A stretch of 64,000 nucleotides of DNA from Piezodorus guildinii. Its lineage: Eukaryota > Arthropoda > Insecta > Hemiptera > Pentatomidae. The translations under genes and the position numbers were made by a program. The notes under the pieces are model-generated. The model saw nothing but the letters and a program-made list of their open reading frames with translations. It was not told the DNA's origin and did no database searches. The first letter of the stretch is position 1. Every line of letters begins with the position of its first letter. Below, piece after piece: positions 30,385 through 40,126 of this stretch. The stretch spans positions 1,674,001 to 1,738,000 of the forward strand of contig CM041298.1 in assembly GCA_023052935.1 (NCBI GenBank). The letters run 5' to 3'.

Positions 30385-30515
30385 ACGATAAGTTCAACGG
30401 ACTGAAATTCCATATTTAAGATTAGTGTATGGCTGGAATATTTATCTCCTAATGCGGTCCGATCCCTAAAATCGGTGAACTACAAGTGCCACTTTATATT
30501 ATGCGTTTTTAATTT
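30385..30515 (+). mobile_element. HINE-A repeat, copy 16 (fragment)
   Basis: ACTGAAATTCCATATTTAAG, GGCTGGAATATTTATC and CAAGTGCCACTTTATATTAT, the middle part only. Confidence 0.5.
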
Positions 30516-30534
30516 TATATTTGTTATTTTTAGG

Positions 30535-30610
30535 ATTGGCCGCTTACTTTGAAGGATGATTGACGGCTTAAGGTTTTCGGAAATAAGGTACTGCGTAAAA
30601 TATTTGGTCA
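30535..30610 (+). mobile_element. RTE-b fragment
   Basis: GGCCGCTTACTTTGAAGGAT, CGGCTTAAGGTTTTCGG and GTACTGCGTAAAATATTTGG match the RTE-b thumb (WPLTLKDEQRLKVFENKVLRKIF). Confidence 0.75.
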
Positions 30611-30905
30611 TCATTTAGTGGTTAGAGCGCTAGTCTGCAGTGCTCCGGGTCCTGGGTTCGAATCCCGGCTATGGCAGAATATTATTTATTCTGTTAATTC
30701 AGTCGGGGGGCGACCCTAGGGTATGGAGACCCTCTGGGGCAGACCCAGCCTGTATAAAGTGGGTACCTAAATTAATTAGGGAAAAACCTGGCGGCTGAGC
30801 GCGATTAAGGCCTAATCACCTCATTGCACTGCCGTTGGCCTATAAACAGTGCGAATCTCTATATGTACTGAACCCAAGACCCTTCATGGGTTGTAGTGGC
30901 ACAGG
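30611..30905 (+). mobile_element. SINE-C copy 4 (best preserved)
   Basis: TAGTGGTTAGAGCGCTAGTC, GGGTTCGAATCCCGGC, GTATGGAGACCCTCTGGGGC, CCTGGCGGCTGAGCGCGATT, CATTGCACTGCCGTTGGCC, CCCTTCATGGGTTGTAGTGG. Directly follows the RTE-b fragment. Confidence 0.85.
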
Positions 30906-30979
30906 TTTGATTATTTAGAAATAATTAACTATTTTTTGGTTGTTGAAATTGATAGTAGATTTAATTTAAGTTTCAATTG

Positions 30980-31480
30980 TTATTTAAGTTTCAATTGTTC
31001 TTAGGTTTCAGTCAATGAATAAACAATTATTTATCTGACGTTTGGAATCTCATATTCATGCCTTAACAATGGAAAAACAAAAAAAAAACAGAACATTAAT
31101 ATTATCATATTATAATAAATAAACTTTATTCACATATTTACATTTTGACAAAATGTTAACAATGATTTTGGATGATTCATCCTTACAATCAGAAAATATT
31201 TTTGTTTTTTTGTGACATATTAATTATATTGTTAAAGATATAGAAAAGAATATATTGAACAATGATTGCTCATACCGTAGGTAAATAGATATTTTTTCAT
31301 TATTCATAAATTGTTTATTAATTACTGTTATAATAATATTAATTATTGTATATTAATATTAATTATATAATGTTCTGTTTTTTGTTTTTCCGCTGTTAAG
31401 CCATGATTATGAGAACAATCCTCGAAACTTCGTAAAAATAAAATGGTTTATTCATTGACTGAAACCTAGGATCAATAGAA
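30980..31480. mobile_element. Penelope-like ends in inverted orientation (P5)
   Basis: 30990-31090 (minus) and 31365-31470 (plus) are inverted copies: GGTTTCAGTCAATGAATAAA and its counterpart TTTATTCATTGACTGAAACC, each with an altered hammerhead-like core (CATGATTATGAGAACAATCC then TCGAAACTTCG at 31390-31420). Confidence 0.55.
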
Positions 31481-31507
31481 ACTTATATAATATATATATA
31501 TAAATTC

Positions 31508-32016
31508 TGCTTCCTCAAAAAATTCTGCCGCCTGACTTGTTAACCACTGCATCACAAATGTTTTGACTTCGCTATCGTCTTGATATCGCCGACCGCCCAG
31601 GTGTTTCTTCAAGTGCACGAAAAAATGGTAGCATTGATTGTCTCATTAATAGGCAGAAACTCCATAGCAATACTCCTTTTCTGTCCCAAAAACTGTGTAC
31701 ATGATTTTCCGGGCAGAAATTGTTTGCTTAAACTTCACTCTTTTGGGTGATCATGAATGTTGCCATTCCATGGATTGTTGTTTTGATTCTGGTGTGACGT
31801 AGGCCACCCATGTTTCGTCAACGTCGTTTAACAAGTCAGAATTTTTTGAGGAGGGTATTCAAAAACTGGTGCTGCGTTATTACAAGTGCCTCAAAATTCA
31901 TGGAAATTATGTAGAAAAGTAGATTAAGGTACAGGCTTTTATGTAAATATGAAATTATTGCGATATCTTTGCACGTCTTTTTTTAATTACAAAACGGTAC
32001 TTACTTAAAAAACATG
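31508..32016. mobile_element. MAR2a: mariner fragment with inverted segments
   Basis: 31508-31810 is antisense transposase (minus-strand GGTTAACAAGTCAGGCGGCA, later CAAAATCAAAACAACAATCC for PESKQQSMEWR in frames), whereas 31829-32016 is sense, repeats AACAAGTCAGAATTTTTTGA, and ends with the MAR2 inverted repeat CGGTACTTACTTAAAAAACA then TGCCTCGTA. The two overlap in content, so this is not a simple copy. Confidence 0.7.
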
Positions 32017-32033
32017 CCTCGTATAATACCCTA

Positions 32034-32038
<5 letters not shown>

Positions 32039-32092
<54 letters not shown>
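32039..32092. repeat. (TA)n microsatellite
   Basis: About 54 bases of TA. Confidence 0.95.
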
Positions 32093-32096
<4 letters not shown>

Positions 32097-32504
32097 GTAT
32101 GTTATGTTGTCAACGTAATGCTGAACGTACTGGTTTTAATAGTAAAGCGTTCGTTCAGCTCGAAATCTCCCTGTACCACCAAGAGAGCCAAGTTTTATTG
32201 CCCATAATAAACTCGTTACAATACATAAATAATTGCAGATAGTTCTTACCTAACCGCATTCCACATATCCTCAGTAAAAAAATATACTTTTTTGTTCATA
32301 CTATATCAATTTATATATATCTTTTTTTTTCAGCAAATTCATAATTTTTTCAGTAAATATCGTAATTTTTTCAATCAATTATTTGCAATCTAATTCATAT
32401 ATTTTTTAGCCAATATCATAATTTCTTGAGCCTATTTTATAGAGTTAATTTACTGATGTTTCACTATCAGGAACAAAACATTTGTATTAAATCTTGCTGC
32501 ATAT
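32093..32504. other. Unassigned stretch
   Basis: No recognised repeat; AT-rich with repeated AATTTTTTCAG-type phrases at 32330-32420. Confidence 0.35.
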
Positions 32505-32815
32505 CCATTTAACGTCACTTTATGCTGCTGTGGCTAATCGGACGATGCTACATTGGAACACCTAAATTTTGCCTATCCAGGTTTTATTAGGATAGGGATC
32601 TTTAACGAGTACCTGACATCGCACCACCATTTTATGTTTTATGTAGATGGCCCTAGCATATTTTTTAACCCAATTAATGTTTTTTAACAAGTTAACGAAT
32701 AACGGCATAACCAAGTATTTATTTCTCCCTTGAAAACTCCTAGATATCTACCGGGTTTGACCCCGCGACCTTAGGTTGTTGGTTAACCGCAGGCTACCCA
32801 TAATTTATTAAGGAG
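32505..32815 (-). mobile_element. SINE-B copy 2 (decayed, expanded centre)
   Basis: Minus strand: tail half is well kept (TAACGTCACTTTATGCTGCT and CCTATCCAGGTTTTATTAGG on the plus strand); head at 32745-32805 (CCGGGTTTGACCCCGCGACC). The middle holds extra AT-rich sequence. Confidence 0.65.
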
Positions 32816-32944
32816 TTTAGGATTTAATATGTACTTCTAAAATGGGGGGAAGGGGAGGTTTAACCGGTTGATGTAAAAAATCCTTGGTTATTATTCTTCT
32901 AAGTTGGTGTTAAAAAATATGGATTAGAAAGATACATTAAAAAA

Positions 32945-33040
32945 ATATGATATTGCCATCTGCCGGGATTGAACCCGCTATTTTCGGCATAGATACTGTT
33001 ATGCTAGCCACAATACCAAAGGCGACCCGTAATAGATTTA
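32945..33040 (-). mobile_element. SINE-B head fragment
   Basis: CTGCCGGGATTGAACCCGCT and GTTATGCTAGCCAC on the plus strand are the complement of the B and A boxes. Confidence 0.6.
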
Positions 33041-33059
33041 GTAAAGGGTTAAGGATTTA

Positions 33060-33240
33060 ACATGCACAAGGTCACGGGTTCTAATCTGGCAGATGTTACA
33101 AGTACTTTTTTTTTTAATAGAGTATAAAATCCTAGTAGCGATATTTACCATTTCAGGCAAAATTTAGGGCTCCCATTGTAGCATTGTGGGATGGGATTAT
33201 CCACAGTAGTATATAGTGACGTTAAATGAAGAAACAACAA
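33060..33240 (+). mobile_element. SINE-B copy (decayed)
   Basis: AAGGTCACGGGTTCTAATCT, AAATCCTAGTAGCG and AATTTAGGGCTCCCATTGTA to GTGACGTTAAATGAAG. Lies tail-to-tail or head-to-head with neighbouring fragments. Confidence 0.65.
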
Positions 33241-33297
33241 GATTTAATAAAAATAGCAAACTTCATTTAATTAACTGTATAAAATGGATTTAAGAAA

Positions 33298-34333
33298 TTA
33301 TGAGTGGAATGTATTGCACGGGTGCTTTTCTAGACGTGGAATAAGCGTTCGACCGGGTCTAGCACCCAGGACTCCTTTATAACTCCGTCAATTCCTTCCT
33401 TCTACATACTTCCTGATAATCCGTTCCTACCTCACTAATAGAACCTTCAAAGTAAATCATAACCTTTCATACTCATCCATATTTCCTAAAATAGTATCTT
33501 AGGTCCCATCCTTTATGCGGTATATACTGCTGATATTCCACTCCATGGATGGAGCACTGTCCTCACAACTTACGCGGATGACATTTGTCTGTTATCCGTC
33601 CATAATGGTCCAACCGCTGCATCCCAAGCCCTTCAGTCCCACATCACAGCCATTGAGATGGTATCAAAACTGGAAGATTTAAATAAATTCTAAAAAAGCC
33701 CTACAAATTACCTTTACCCTTCGTCGCAAACTGACGACTTCCGATCCCACTGTATGCCTTAATAATACCCCCTGTTGAACAAATCCGATACCTAGGACTC
33801 CATCTTGACAAACGTCTTACATGGAATCCTCATACGAGACTAAAACGACAAGAAACTGCCCGTACATACCGATATTTACAACACTTACTTAGGGAAACGT
33901 TCAAAACTTCCAATTTATTACAAAAAAGCTCATTTATATAATCATTATCAGACCCACATGGACATCTGGAATCGAGCTTTGGGGCTTTACTAAACCATCT
34001 ATTTCCTCCCGCATCCAATCCTTACAATCCAAAATCCTTACTTCGTCTCAAATAAAATCATCCTAACGATCTTAATATCGCATTTGTTAATATATCTTAA
34101 TATCATAATATACTATAATTCCAAACCCCCAACCCACATAACCCCTCTTGTACGCATGCTATCAACCTCACATATTCCTGACAACCCTCCGAGGCGATTG
34201 AAAAGAAGTTCTACCGCTGGGTAGTTTCTCCTCAAGTCTTTTCACCGCCTTTATTATAGTTCTTTTACTTTTATAAAGGTTTTACTTGTTGTATTTATGT
34301 TATATACATTTTTAAAATTCAATAAAATATAAA
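33298..34333 (+). pseudogene. J2f: Jockey-type RT, longest J2 copy, heavily mutated
   Basis: YCTGAFLDVE then a stop then AFDRV (33320-33355), LRSYLTNRTFK, GPILYAVYTADIP, TYADDICLLS (catalytic, near 33565-33595), FTLRRKLTTSDPTV, YLGLHLDKRLTWNPHTRLKRQETA, TWTSGIELWG, and end DNPPRRLKRSST in changing frames, then TTCAATAAAATATAAATAAA. Multiple stops and indels. Lacks the endonuclease part. About 70 percent similar by eye to J1 at the protein level in conserved blocks. Confidence 0.85.
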
Positions 34334-34374
34334 TAAAAAATTTAATCGTAATAATAAATTAAGATCGTTCCTTA

Positions 34375-34838
34375 TGCGATTCTATTCCTTCTGAAATCCG
34401 TCATTCCAATATCTTCCGAACCTTCAAATCCCGTTCGTTCAAACACTTCCTGTGTACCCAATTTTCAAATAATCCCAACTGATTTGCAAATTTCAATAAA
34501 AATCGGTAAATGGAGCAGAGAGAAACGATAATTTACCATATTTTACTTTGTATTGTTCTATTATAAATATTTATGAATATTATTTCACAAGCATTTTAAA
34601 TTTATTTTGCAGTTTATGTATGAACATATTTTTTTTTTTTATTCTTGTCAAATTCGTTTTGTTTGTTTTTCTAAATTATTTTAAGAAGCCGCCTATTCAT
34701 TTATTACTATTATTCATTTTCTTGTTATTTCTGTAATTTTTTTTATAAGACACTGAAGCTGTAATTTTGTTTTTCTGTAATATTATTCTGAAGGGACTTG
34801 TCCCAGAATAAATAAAGAATTTATTATTATTATTAAAA
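34375..34838 (+). mobile_element. CR1/L2-like retrotransposon 3' end
   Basis: ATTCCTTCTGAAATCCGTCA (DSIPSEIRH), TTCAAATCCCGTTCGTTCAA (FKSRSFKHFL), a UTR, then the stem-loop ATTCTGAAGGGACTTGTCCC followed by AGAATAAATAAAG and an ATT tail (34822-34838). Best-preserved copy of this end. Confidence 0.75.
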
Positions 34839-35448
34839 AATAAATTATGATATTGACTGAAAAAAATATGAATATTTTCAGTAACCAGGCGTGCCCTACC
34901 CTTTATTAACATTAAATGAATAAATATGCATAAGAAATAGATATAAAAGTACTATTTTTTCGCGACTTACAAGTGGCTTTACAAGCCGAGTAAATATTGT
35001 GATATGCACAATTATCTATCCAGCCTAGTTAGTAAAGTAGAGAAGGGAAGGGGATAAACTTAGCAAGAAGGACTTTAAAAAGTTGAAGGACTCTCATTAA
35101 GCTCGGAGGGAATGAAAAGATGCTGGTTGTAGGAGACTGGCTAATCAACATCCAGCGAGTCTTCTCAATTACTAATAATTATATCTTACTTTTCAAAGCC
35201 GCCATAACTCATTAATTAGCCTGTAATTACCTTTATACCTGGCTCTATCTATCGTCGTTGATGCAGCCCGAGAAAATACTGTAAGAACAGAATGTTAATT
35301 AACAGCTGAGGAAAACAATAAGAGAGGTAATTAGTAATTAGGAAAAAATAAACAACTAAAGGCTTTGTTTATTAAATCAGTGTTAACTACCTACAGGAGA
35401 CCGCTCAACTGTAAATATAAATTGTATATGCTATAAGAATTATATTTA
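34839..35448. promoter_or_regulatory. Non-repeat stretch with TAAT-core cluster (35140-35345)
   Basis: GGCTAATCAACATCC, CAATTACTAATAATTATAT, ACTCATTAATTAGCC, TGTAATTACC, GTTAATTAACAGCTG and GGTAATTAGTAATTAGG: many homeodomain-type TAAT cores in about 200 bases that no repeat covers. In AT-rich DNA such cores are frequent by chance, so this is weak. Confidence 0.25.
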
Positions 35449-35530
35449 AAAAAAATCTAGTGCAGGCAAAACACTACTTTTACCTACCTCGGCAGTTCAA
35501 ATCAATTTAAGAAGTATTGAACAAATTAGA
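35449..35530 (-). mobile_element. HINE-A repeat, copy 17 (end fragment)
   Basis: AAAAATCTAGTGCAGGCAAA, ACTTTTACCTACCTCGG, TTTAAGAAGTATTG. Confidence 0.65.
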
Positions 35531-35653
35531 TTAAATAATATATTAATATTTAGTTTCTGTATAGATTATTCGTAGATTCTTTTAGGTGAAGGCCAATTTC
35601 TATGAATAAAATTGGAGGCTGATTTATACTTCACCACGCTTTTATTGAAAATA

Positions 35654-35694
35654 ATTGCACTACTTTCGGCAGCAATTCCATCTTCAGGTGCAAT
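35654..35694 (-). ncRNA. Hammerhead-ribozyme-like motif (P6, minus)
   Basis: Minus strand ATTGCAC-CTGAAGA-TGGAATTGCTGCC-GAAA-GTA-GTGCAAT. Stem I is a perfect 7 bp; both core boxes are canonical (CUGANGA, GAAA). Stem II is weak and the base before UA differs from the plus copy. Confidence 0.6.
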
Positions 35695-35794
35695 GGAACT
35701 AATTTGAGCTAATGTTAGTAGATGCTTTCAAGCCATGGTTGATTTAGACATGAGGCTTTTGGTTGAAAGTATTAGTTGAAAGCAAATTAGTTCC

Positions 35795-35836
35795 ATTGCA
35801 CCTGAAGATAGAATTGTTGCCGAAACGTAGTGCAAT
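35795..35836 (+). ncRNA. Hammerhead-ribozyme-like motif (P6, plus)
   Basis: ATTGCAC (35795-35801) pairs over 7 bp with GTGCAAT (35830-35836). Core boxes CTGAAGA (35802-35808) and GAAA (35822-35825), then CGTA with GTA as likely cleavage triplet. Stem II (TAGAATTGTTGCC) is weak. Type I layout with minimal stem III, as described for Penelope-like elements. Confidence 0.65.
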
Positions 35837-35904
35837 TATTTTCAATAAAAGAGTGGTGAAGTAAAAATCAGCCTCCGATTTTATTCATATTTAGTTGCTA
35901 TGGG

Positions 35905-35978
35905 AGCAGGGAGCGGCGTGGTCTAGTGGATAGAGCGCTAGTCTACTGTGCTCCGGGTCCTGGGTTCGAATCCCGGCT
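35905..35978 (+). mobile_element. SINE-C head fused to a mariner fragment
   Basis: GGCGTGGTCTAGTGGATAGA, GCGCTAGTCTACTGTGCTCC, GGGTTCGAATCCCGGCT then a sharp switch to MAR1 sequence. This is the least mutated SINE-C promoter head in the window. Confidence 0.75.
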
Positions 35979-36152
35979 AAAAACCTCGATACATGGGTAA
36001 CTCATGATCTCACTGAGCGGCAAGCAAGACCCCATGTTTCAAATCATACCGTGCAAAAATTGAAAGAACTGGGCTACGAAGTTCTTCCGCACCCACCATA
36101 TTCTCCCGACTTGTCTCCAACAGATTACCACCTGTTCAGGAATTTAGACAAC
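35979..36152 (+). pseudogene. MAR1 mariner transposase fragment, copy c
   Basis: Reads DTWVTHDLTERQ joined in frame to ARPHVSNHTVQKLKELGYEV and HPPYSPDLSPTDYHLFRNL. The joint between LTERQ and ARPHV removes the region holding the first two catalytic aspartates. Third aspartate is present. Confidence 0.85.
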
Positions 36153-36204
36153 ATATTAACCTGACAAATTAATATTACCGATATCAATATTATTGTTAGT
36201 ATAT

Positions 36205-36265
36205 AACACACTTTTCGTATTATCGGTATTTATTCCAAGCTCTATCTCTTTACCGGTTTGTATTC
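36205..36265 (-). mobile_element. RTE-b fragment
   Basis: Plus-strand TCGGTATTTATTCCAAGCTC and TATCTCTTTACCGGTTT are the complement of the KTGKEIGLELNTD coding segment. Confidence 0.6.
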
Positions 36266-36592
36266 ATGAGAGATGGGCAAATTCTCAAGAGTACTTAATA
36301 TTTTACTGAGACCACTCCAATAATGTCGGCCATTACTCTAGCTATTCAATGTGAAGTACTCGGATTTTTTTTTTTTTTTTTTATTATCGATCATTTATAA
36401 GTCTTTAGATTCATAAATAATTTATATAGCCGGCATGAAACGCTCGATCGTAAAATCTTTAGTATCTCGAAGTTATGCAACTTGAAATAAAACCACAACA
36501 GCAAATAAATCTGAAAAGTTAAACAATAAAATCATATTATAAAACTATTGGACCCGCCCCTTTAAGCTGCATTTTGCATTAGGTGTCTTTTA
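36266..36592. other. Unassigned stretch
   Basis: Includes a T run (36366-36382); otherwise AT-rich with no recognised repeat. Confidence 0.35.
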
Positions 36593-37288
36593 TACGAGAC
36601 ATGTTTTTGAAGTAAGTACCGTTTTGGAATTAAAAAAAGACGTGCAAAGATATCGCAATAATTTTATTTTTACATGAAAGCCTGTACCTTAATCTACTTT
36701 TCTACATAATTTCCATGAATTTTAAGGCACTTGTCATTACACGCCACCAGTTTTTGAATACTCTCCTCAAAAAATTCTGCCGCCTGACTTGTTAACCACT
36801 GCAGATTTGTCAATGTCTCACAATAAGACGCTGCATTGATTGTCTCATTACAAGGCAGAAACTCCACTAGCAATACTCCTGTTCTGTTCCAAAAAAAAAA
36901 ACTGTGCCCATGATTTTCCGAGCAGAAATTGTTTGCTTATACTTCACTCTTTTGGGTGATGAAGAATGTCGCCATTCCATGGATTGTTGTTTTGATTCTG
37001 GTGTGGACGTAATGTTTTGTCCGTAAACTTCAACGATCTCACGATAAATATCGATCGGTTTTACGCCTTTAGCACTAAGAAATCGTACTTCACAATCAGC
37101 GGGACTTACGATTGTCGGAGGTATCTTAAACACTCAGTAAGCAACGTATACAATTAGGAATCTGACTGTAATTGCGTCAGTGCGTAGACAAGATATGTAG
37201 GTAACCAGCGCGCATGCGCGGAACGCCGATCGTAGCGCTGCGGCGGCGGAATCGCAAAGCGGTACTTACTTAAAAAACATGCCTAGTA
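36593..37288 (-). mobile_element. MAR2b: mariner deletion derivative with both TIRs
   Basis: Ends TACGAGACATGTTTTTGAAG (left) and ACTTACTTAAAAAACATGCC then TAGTA (right) are inverted copies. TA precedes the left end; the right flank reads TG. Total about 696 bp versus about 1.3 kb for a complete mariner, so internally deleted. Confidence 0.8.
36867..37133 (-). pseudogene. MAR2b transposase remnant
   Basis: 88-codon minus-strand frame: CEVRFLSAKGVKPIDIYREI (N-terminal helix-turn-helix), VEVYGQNI, then directly TPESKQQSMEWRHSSSPKRV and RKIMGTVFF. The second helix-turn-helix and the first catalytic aspartate region are missing between QNI and TPESK. Motifs fit the mos1-like branch of mariners. 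Confidence 0.8.
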
Positions 37289-37649
37289 TGTAGTACTTTT
37301 TGTATATATATATTTGTTAATAATACATTTCATTTCATCTTTATCATATTACCTTCCGTGGGCTTAGTATTTGAGTAATATACTACGTACTTTTAATTTT
37401 TGCATCTTTTATGTACATATAGTTCTCTAACCTCTTCAGGCAACAGTGTACAACTTCAGTGTACTATAGAACTAAAACATAACCTCCCATATTTTTCGGT
37501 GCTTTACCTTATCAATGACATCTTCTTATATATTTATTTTTCTCTTTATATCTTTATTCACGCCTGTCAGAATGTATCTGACAATCAGAAAATGTGCTGT
37601 AAAAATTGAGATCAGACATGGTAGGCATGAAGAAGGAAAAGGCACAGCA
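37289..37649. other. Unassigned stretch
   Basis: AT-rich with no recognised element; the 69-codon frame at 37400-37609 has no features. Confidence 0.35.
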
Positions 37650-38165
37650 GCACCCCTTCCAAGGCTTTAATCTAGCAGAGGAGGTCCCTCATCCAGCTTC
37701 TCTTTAGCCTTCTTCTGACTGGCATTTTAGCTATCGGCATGTCGTTAATCAGTCTATTTTCGTGTCCGTTAAGTTTATTGTGAAAACGAGTATAGAGTGT
37801 TCCTATATGTTGGTTTTTGTATGCCCGTATGTAGGGTTCTGTTGTTTACGTACCAAGGAACTGTCTTTATGAGATTGCTCAAGTCCATATTGGCTTAAGG
37901 AGGTATGTGTATGTATTCAGTTTCTGTCTAATTTTTAATTTTGAAGATTTAGATAAAAGTTAGTATAGTACTTTCAGTCGGTGGTTGAGAGTCTGTCTTT
38001 TCATCTTGACATGTGGGCCCCAATTCATCCTTCGATCGAGTGTCAGTCCTATTTAATGTACAGAGTTGGTCTGAGGAATTTGGTTGTTGTCGCTAAAAAT
38101 TGGTGGGCAAGTGTTTTGTCGCAGTTTGAACGTTACGTGTTTTGATTTGTTCTTCTGATATTAAA
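37650..38165 (-). pseudogene. J3: Jockey-clade RT C-terminal fragment
   Basis: Minus strand in mixed frames: FKLRQNTCPPIFSDNNQIPQ (FTLRRxxCPPV...IPQ block), VHYIGLTLDRRMNWGPHV, KMKRQTLNHRL, then NNRTLHTGIQKPT and HNKLNGHENRLINDMP, ending RRRLKRSWMRDLL. Distinct from J1 and J2. Frameshifts and missing palm make it inactive. Confidence 0.75.
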
Positions 38166-38924
38166 TTAAATAAAACAAACCTTTACTGTTGACTTTAATC
38201 CAAGGAAATTCTTCGTTCGAAACGAGCCAGCAGGCCCTTAAAAAAAGAATTCCTTTCTTACTTCCAATTCTTCTCAGATTAAGTTGTAAAGCCGCCTTGA
38301 TCGAATTCTTTTATTTCAGATCTAATCAAGGCAAATCCGAATCTTTTCTTTTTCTTTGAGATTTTTTCTTACCTTCATCTCTTAGTTGTCGTGCCTTAAA
38401 TATAATATATATATATATATATTTAGACATTCTGTGACGACGCACACACGGAAAAATCACCAATTTAGTTGGACAAAAGTAAAGTCATAAGTTTGGAATT
38501 AATGAGTGCTTGAACTTTTTTATTATTAGTTGGTATGACGCTTAGTACTAATATTTCCCGTCATACCGTGTTTACAAATAAATAGTAAATGAGTGAATCA
38601 TTCCTGTTCACACAAGTGCCTAATAACCGGCAGTGGGATTATCTTTATTCGATGGTCATTTATTGTGTTCAAGGTGTATTTAGAGCAAAGTCTTTTTGTT
38701 TTTATTTAACAATGAACATTGCTGAGACAGGTAAGACATTACATTTCCACACTCGTTATTGAATACACATTGCAATCTCACCTGTAGAGTTAATTTAGCA
38801 ATTCGTAAATGTGTGCCCCTATTCAATAACGAAAAACTTTATTACCCCCAAGTTACCCCAAGCATTTGTTTCATTAATCCTTCTAGTCTTTAAATGTTGC
38901 AAATAAGTTTTGCGATTTTTAGCT
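38166..38924. other. Unassigned stretch with TA microsatellite (38405-38422)
   Basis: No recognised repeat. CATCTCTTAGTTGTCG and AGTGGGATTATC-type unique sequence. Could hold host intergenic DNA. Confidence 0.35.
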
Positions 38925-39290
38925 TTTTGGATGAGACATAATTTTTTCAGACACAACACTCCGAATCAAAAGTTTTATAATCTATAATTTCAAGAGTTTC
39001 TTAACCGATTTAAAATACATCTATTAGCAGGTTTCAGCAACTCCGAGCCGATAATTAGATTTTTGTATTGTTTTTCCCGTATTCTGAGACTTAAATGTAG
39101 GAAAATTTTAGATTTTAGCAAATAAATTTGATGTTTGACCACTGTGCGCTCGTCTATCGTGTAAAAAAATTAATTAGAATTTTTAAATATTTTTTTTCGT
39201 AATCTGAGACAAAAAGGTTAAATATAGACAAGTTTCTGAGTTTTGTCCACCTAAATTGGTCATATTTTCCACTATATTATATAATTTATA
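38925..39290 (+). repeat. Repeat E, copy 1 (uninterrupted)
   Basis: ACACAACACTCCGAATCAAA, ATCTATAATTTCAAGAGTTT, CTGAGACTTAAATGTAGG, TTTAGATTTTAGCAAATAAA, TTGACCACTGTGCGCTCG and GGTCATATTTTCCACTA. A second copy at 42000-43908 is split by mariner DNA, so this copy shows the pre-insertion state. Confidence 0.7.
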
Positions 39291-39524
39291 ATAAATAAAT
39301 CTGTAGTAACTGAGTGCAATTCTTTAAAAGTTCTAAAAACGGGGGTAAGTACAGTGTACTGTTTTTTTAAACATATTTTTTATATCAGTATGACTGTATT
39401 TTTGTGATATACTTTAAAATATCTAAATATTTTTTCTAACCAATATTTCTTTTGTTTCAGGTAAGTGATCTGATTTTGCAGAACATATTTCGTAAGTTAC
39501 ATTTTCATCATCGTTATTATTATT

Positions 39525-39529
<5 letters not shown>
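39291..39529. other. Short unassigned stretch
   Basis: CTAAAAACGGGGGTAAGTAC resembles a HINE-A end but is too diverged to call. Confidence 0.3.

Positions 39530-39560
<31 letters not shown>
39530..39560. repeat. (TA)n microsatellite
   Basis: 31-base TA run. Confidence 0.9.
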
Positions 39561-39566
<6 letters not shown>

Positions 39567-39639
39567 AATAAATTTAAAAAAGCAACAATAAATAAAAAAA
39601 AAGTCATAAAATAAAATAAAAAATATATAATGTGGATGT

Positions 39640-39787
39640 AATTAGTGAAACTCAATTCCATTCTCCCACCATGCGCCCTGATGATGATCCACAAAGGGGG
39701 TCGAAACGTTGGCAAACAATAAATAGTTGAAACTATTTAGTTGTTTCATTTAATGACCGCCACCCGGACTAATTCCTTCCAGTCAAA
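39640..39787 (+). mobile_element. P7: Penelope-like end with hammerhead-like core
   Basis: Matches the right arm at 62030-62160: CCTGATGATGATCCACAAAG, GGGGTCGAAACGTTGGC, TAGTTGAAACTATTTAGTTG, CCGCCACCCGGACTAATTCC. Confidence 0.65.
39672..39712 (+). ncRNA. Hammerhead-ribozyme-like motif (P7)
   Basis: GCC-CTGATGA-T-GATCC-ACAAAGG-GGGTC-GAAA-CGTT-GGC. Stem I GCC/GGC, stem II GATCC/GGGTC with one T-G wobble, both core boxes intact (39678-39684, 39703-39706). Confidence 0.6.
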
Positions 39788-39880
39788 AAATATATATGTA
39801 TACATATAAATGTATGTGTGTGTATATATGTATATATATTATTACTTATTCTGTATGCAAGCTATATAACTTTAATTTTT

Positions 39881-40113
39881 CGGGTTCAAACCCGCAGGTT
39901 GTCCTAGGATTTTTTAATGGGAGTAAAAAATCCTTAGTTACGCTGTCCTTCGGAGGGGACGTTAAAAGGTGGTCCCGAGCCTGTGCGATGTCAGGTACTC
40001 GTTAAAGATCCCTATCCTAATTAAACCTGGATAGGCAAAATTTAGGACTCCCACTGTAGCATCGTCCGATTAGCCATAGTAGCATAAAGTGACGTTAAAT
40101 AAATAAACAAACA
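39881..40113 (+). mobile_element. SINE-B copy 3 (5'-truncated at the B box, with TSD)
   Basis: Begins at CGGGTTCAAACCCGCAGG and is otherwise close to copy 1, ending TAAATAAATAAACAAAC. Flanked by the 13-bp duplication AACTTTAATTTTT (39868-39880 and 40114-40126). The duplication proves that truncation happened at insertion. Confidence 0.85.
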
Positions 40114-40126
40114 AACTTTAATTTTT

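Larger units (their letters stand above)
35590..35890. mobile_element. P6: paired inverted Penelope-like ends
   Basis: GGCTGATTTATACTTCACCA (35609) and its complement TGGTGAAGTAAAAATCAGCC (about 35855-35874) bracket two oppositely oriented hammerhead-like cores (minus 35654-35694, plus 35795-35836) with about 100 bases between them. Confidence 0.65.

Noticed and set aside
34839..35448. Firm claim of a homeodomain enhancer
   Set aside because: TAAT cores are expected often in such AT-rich DNA; kept only as a low-confidence feature.
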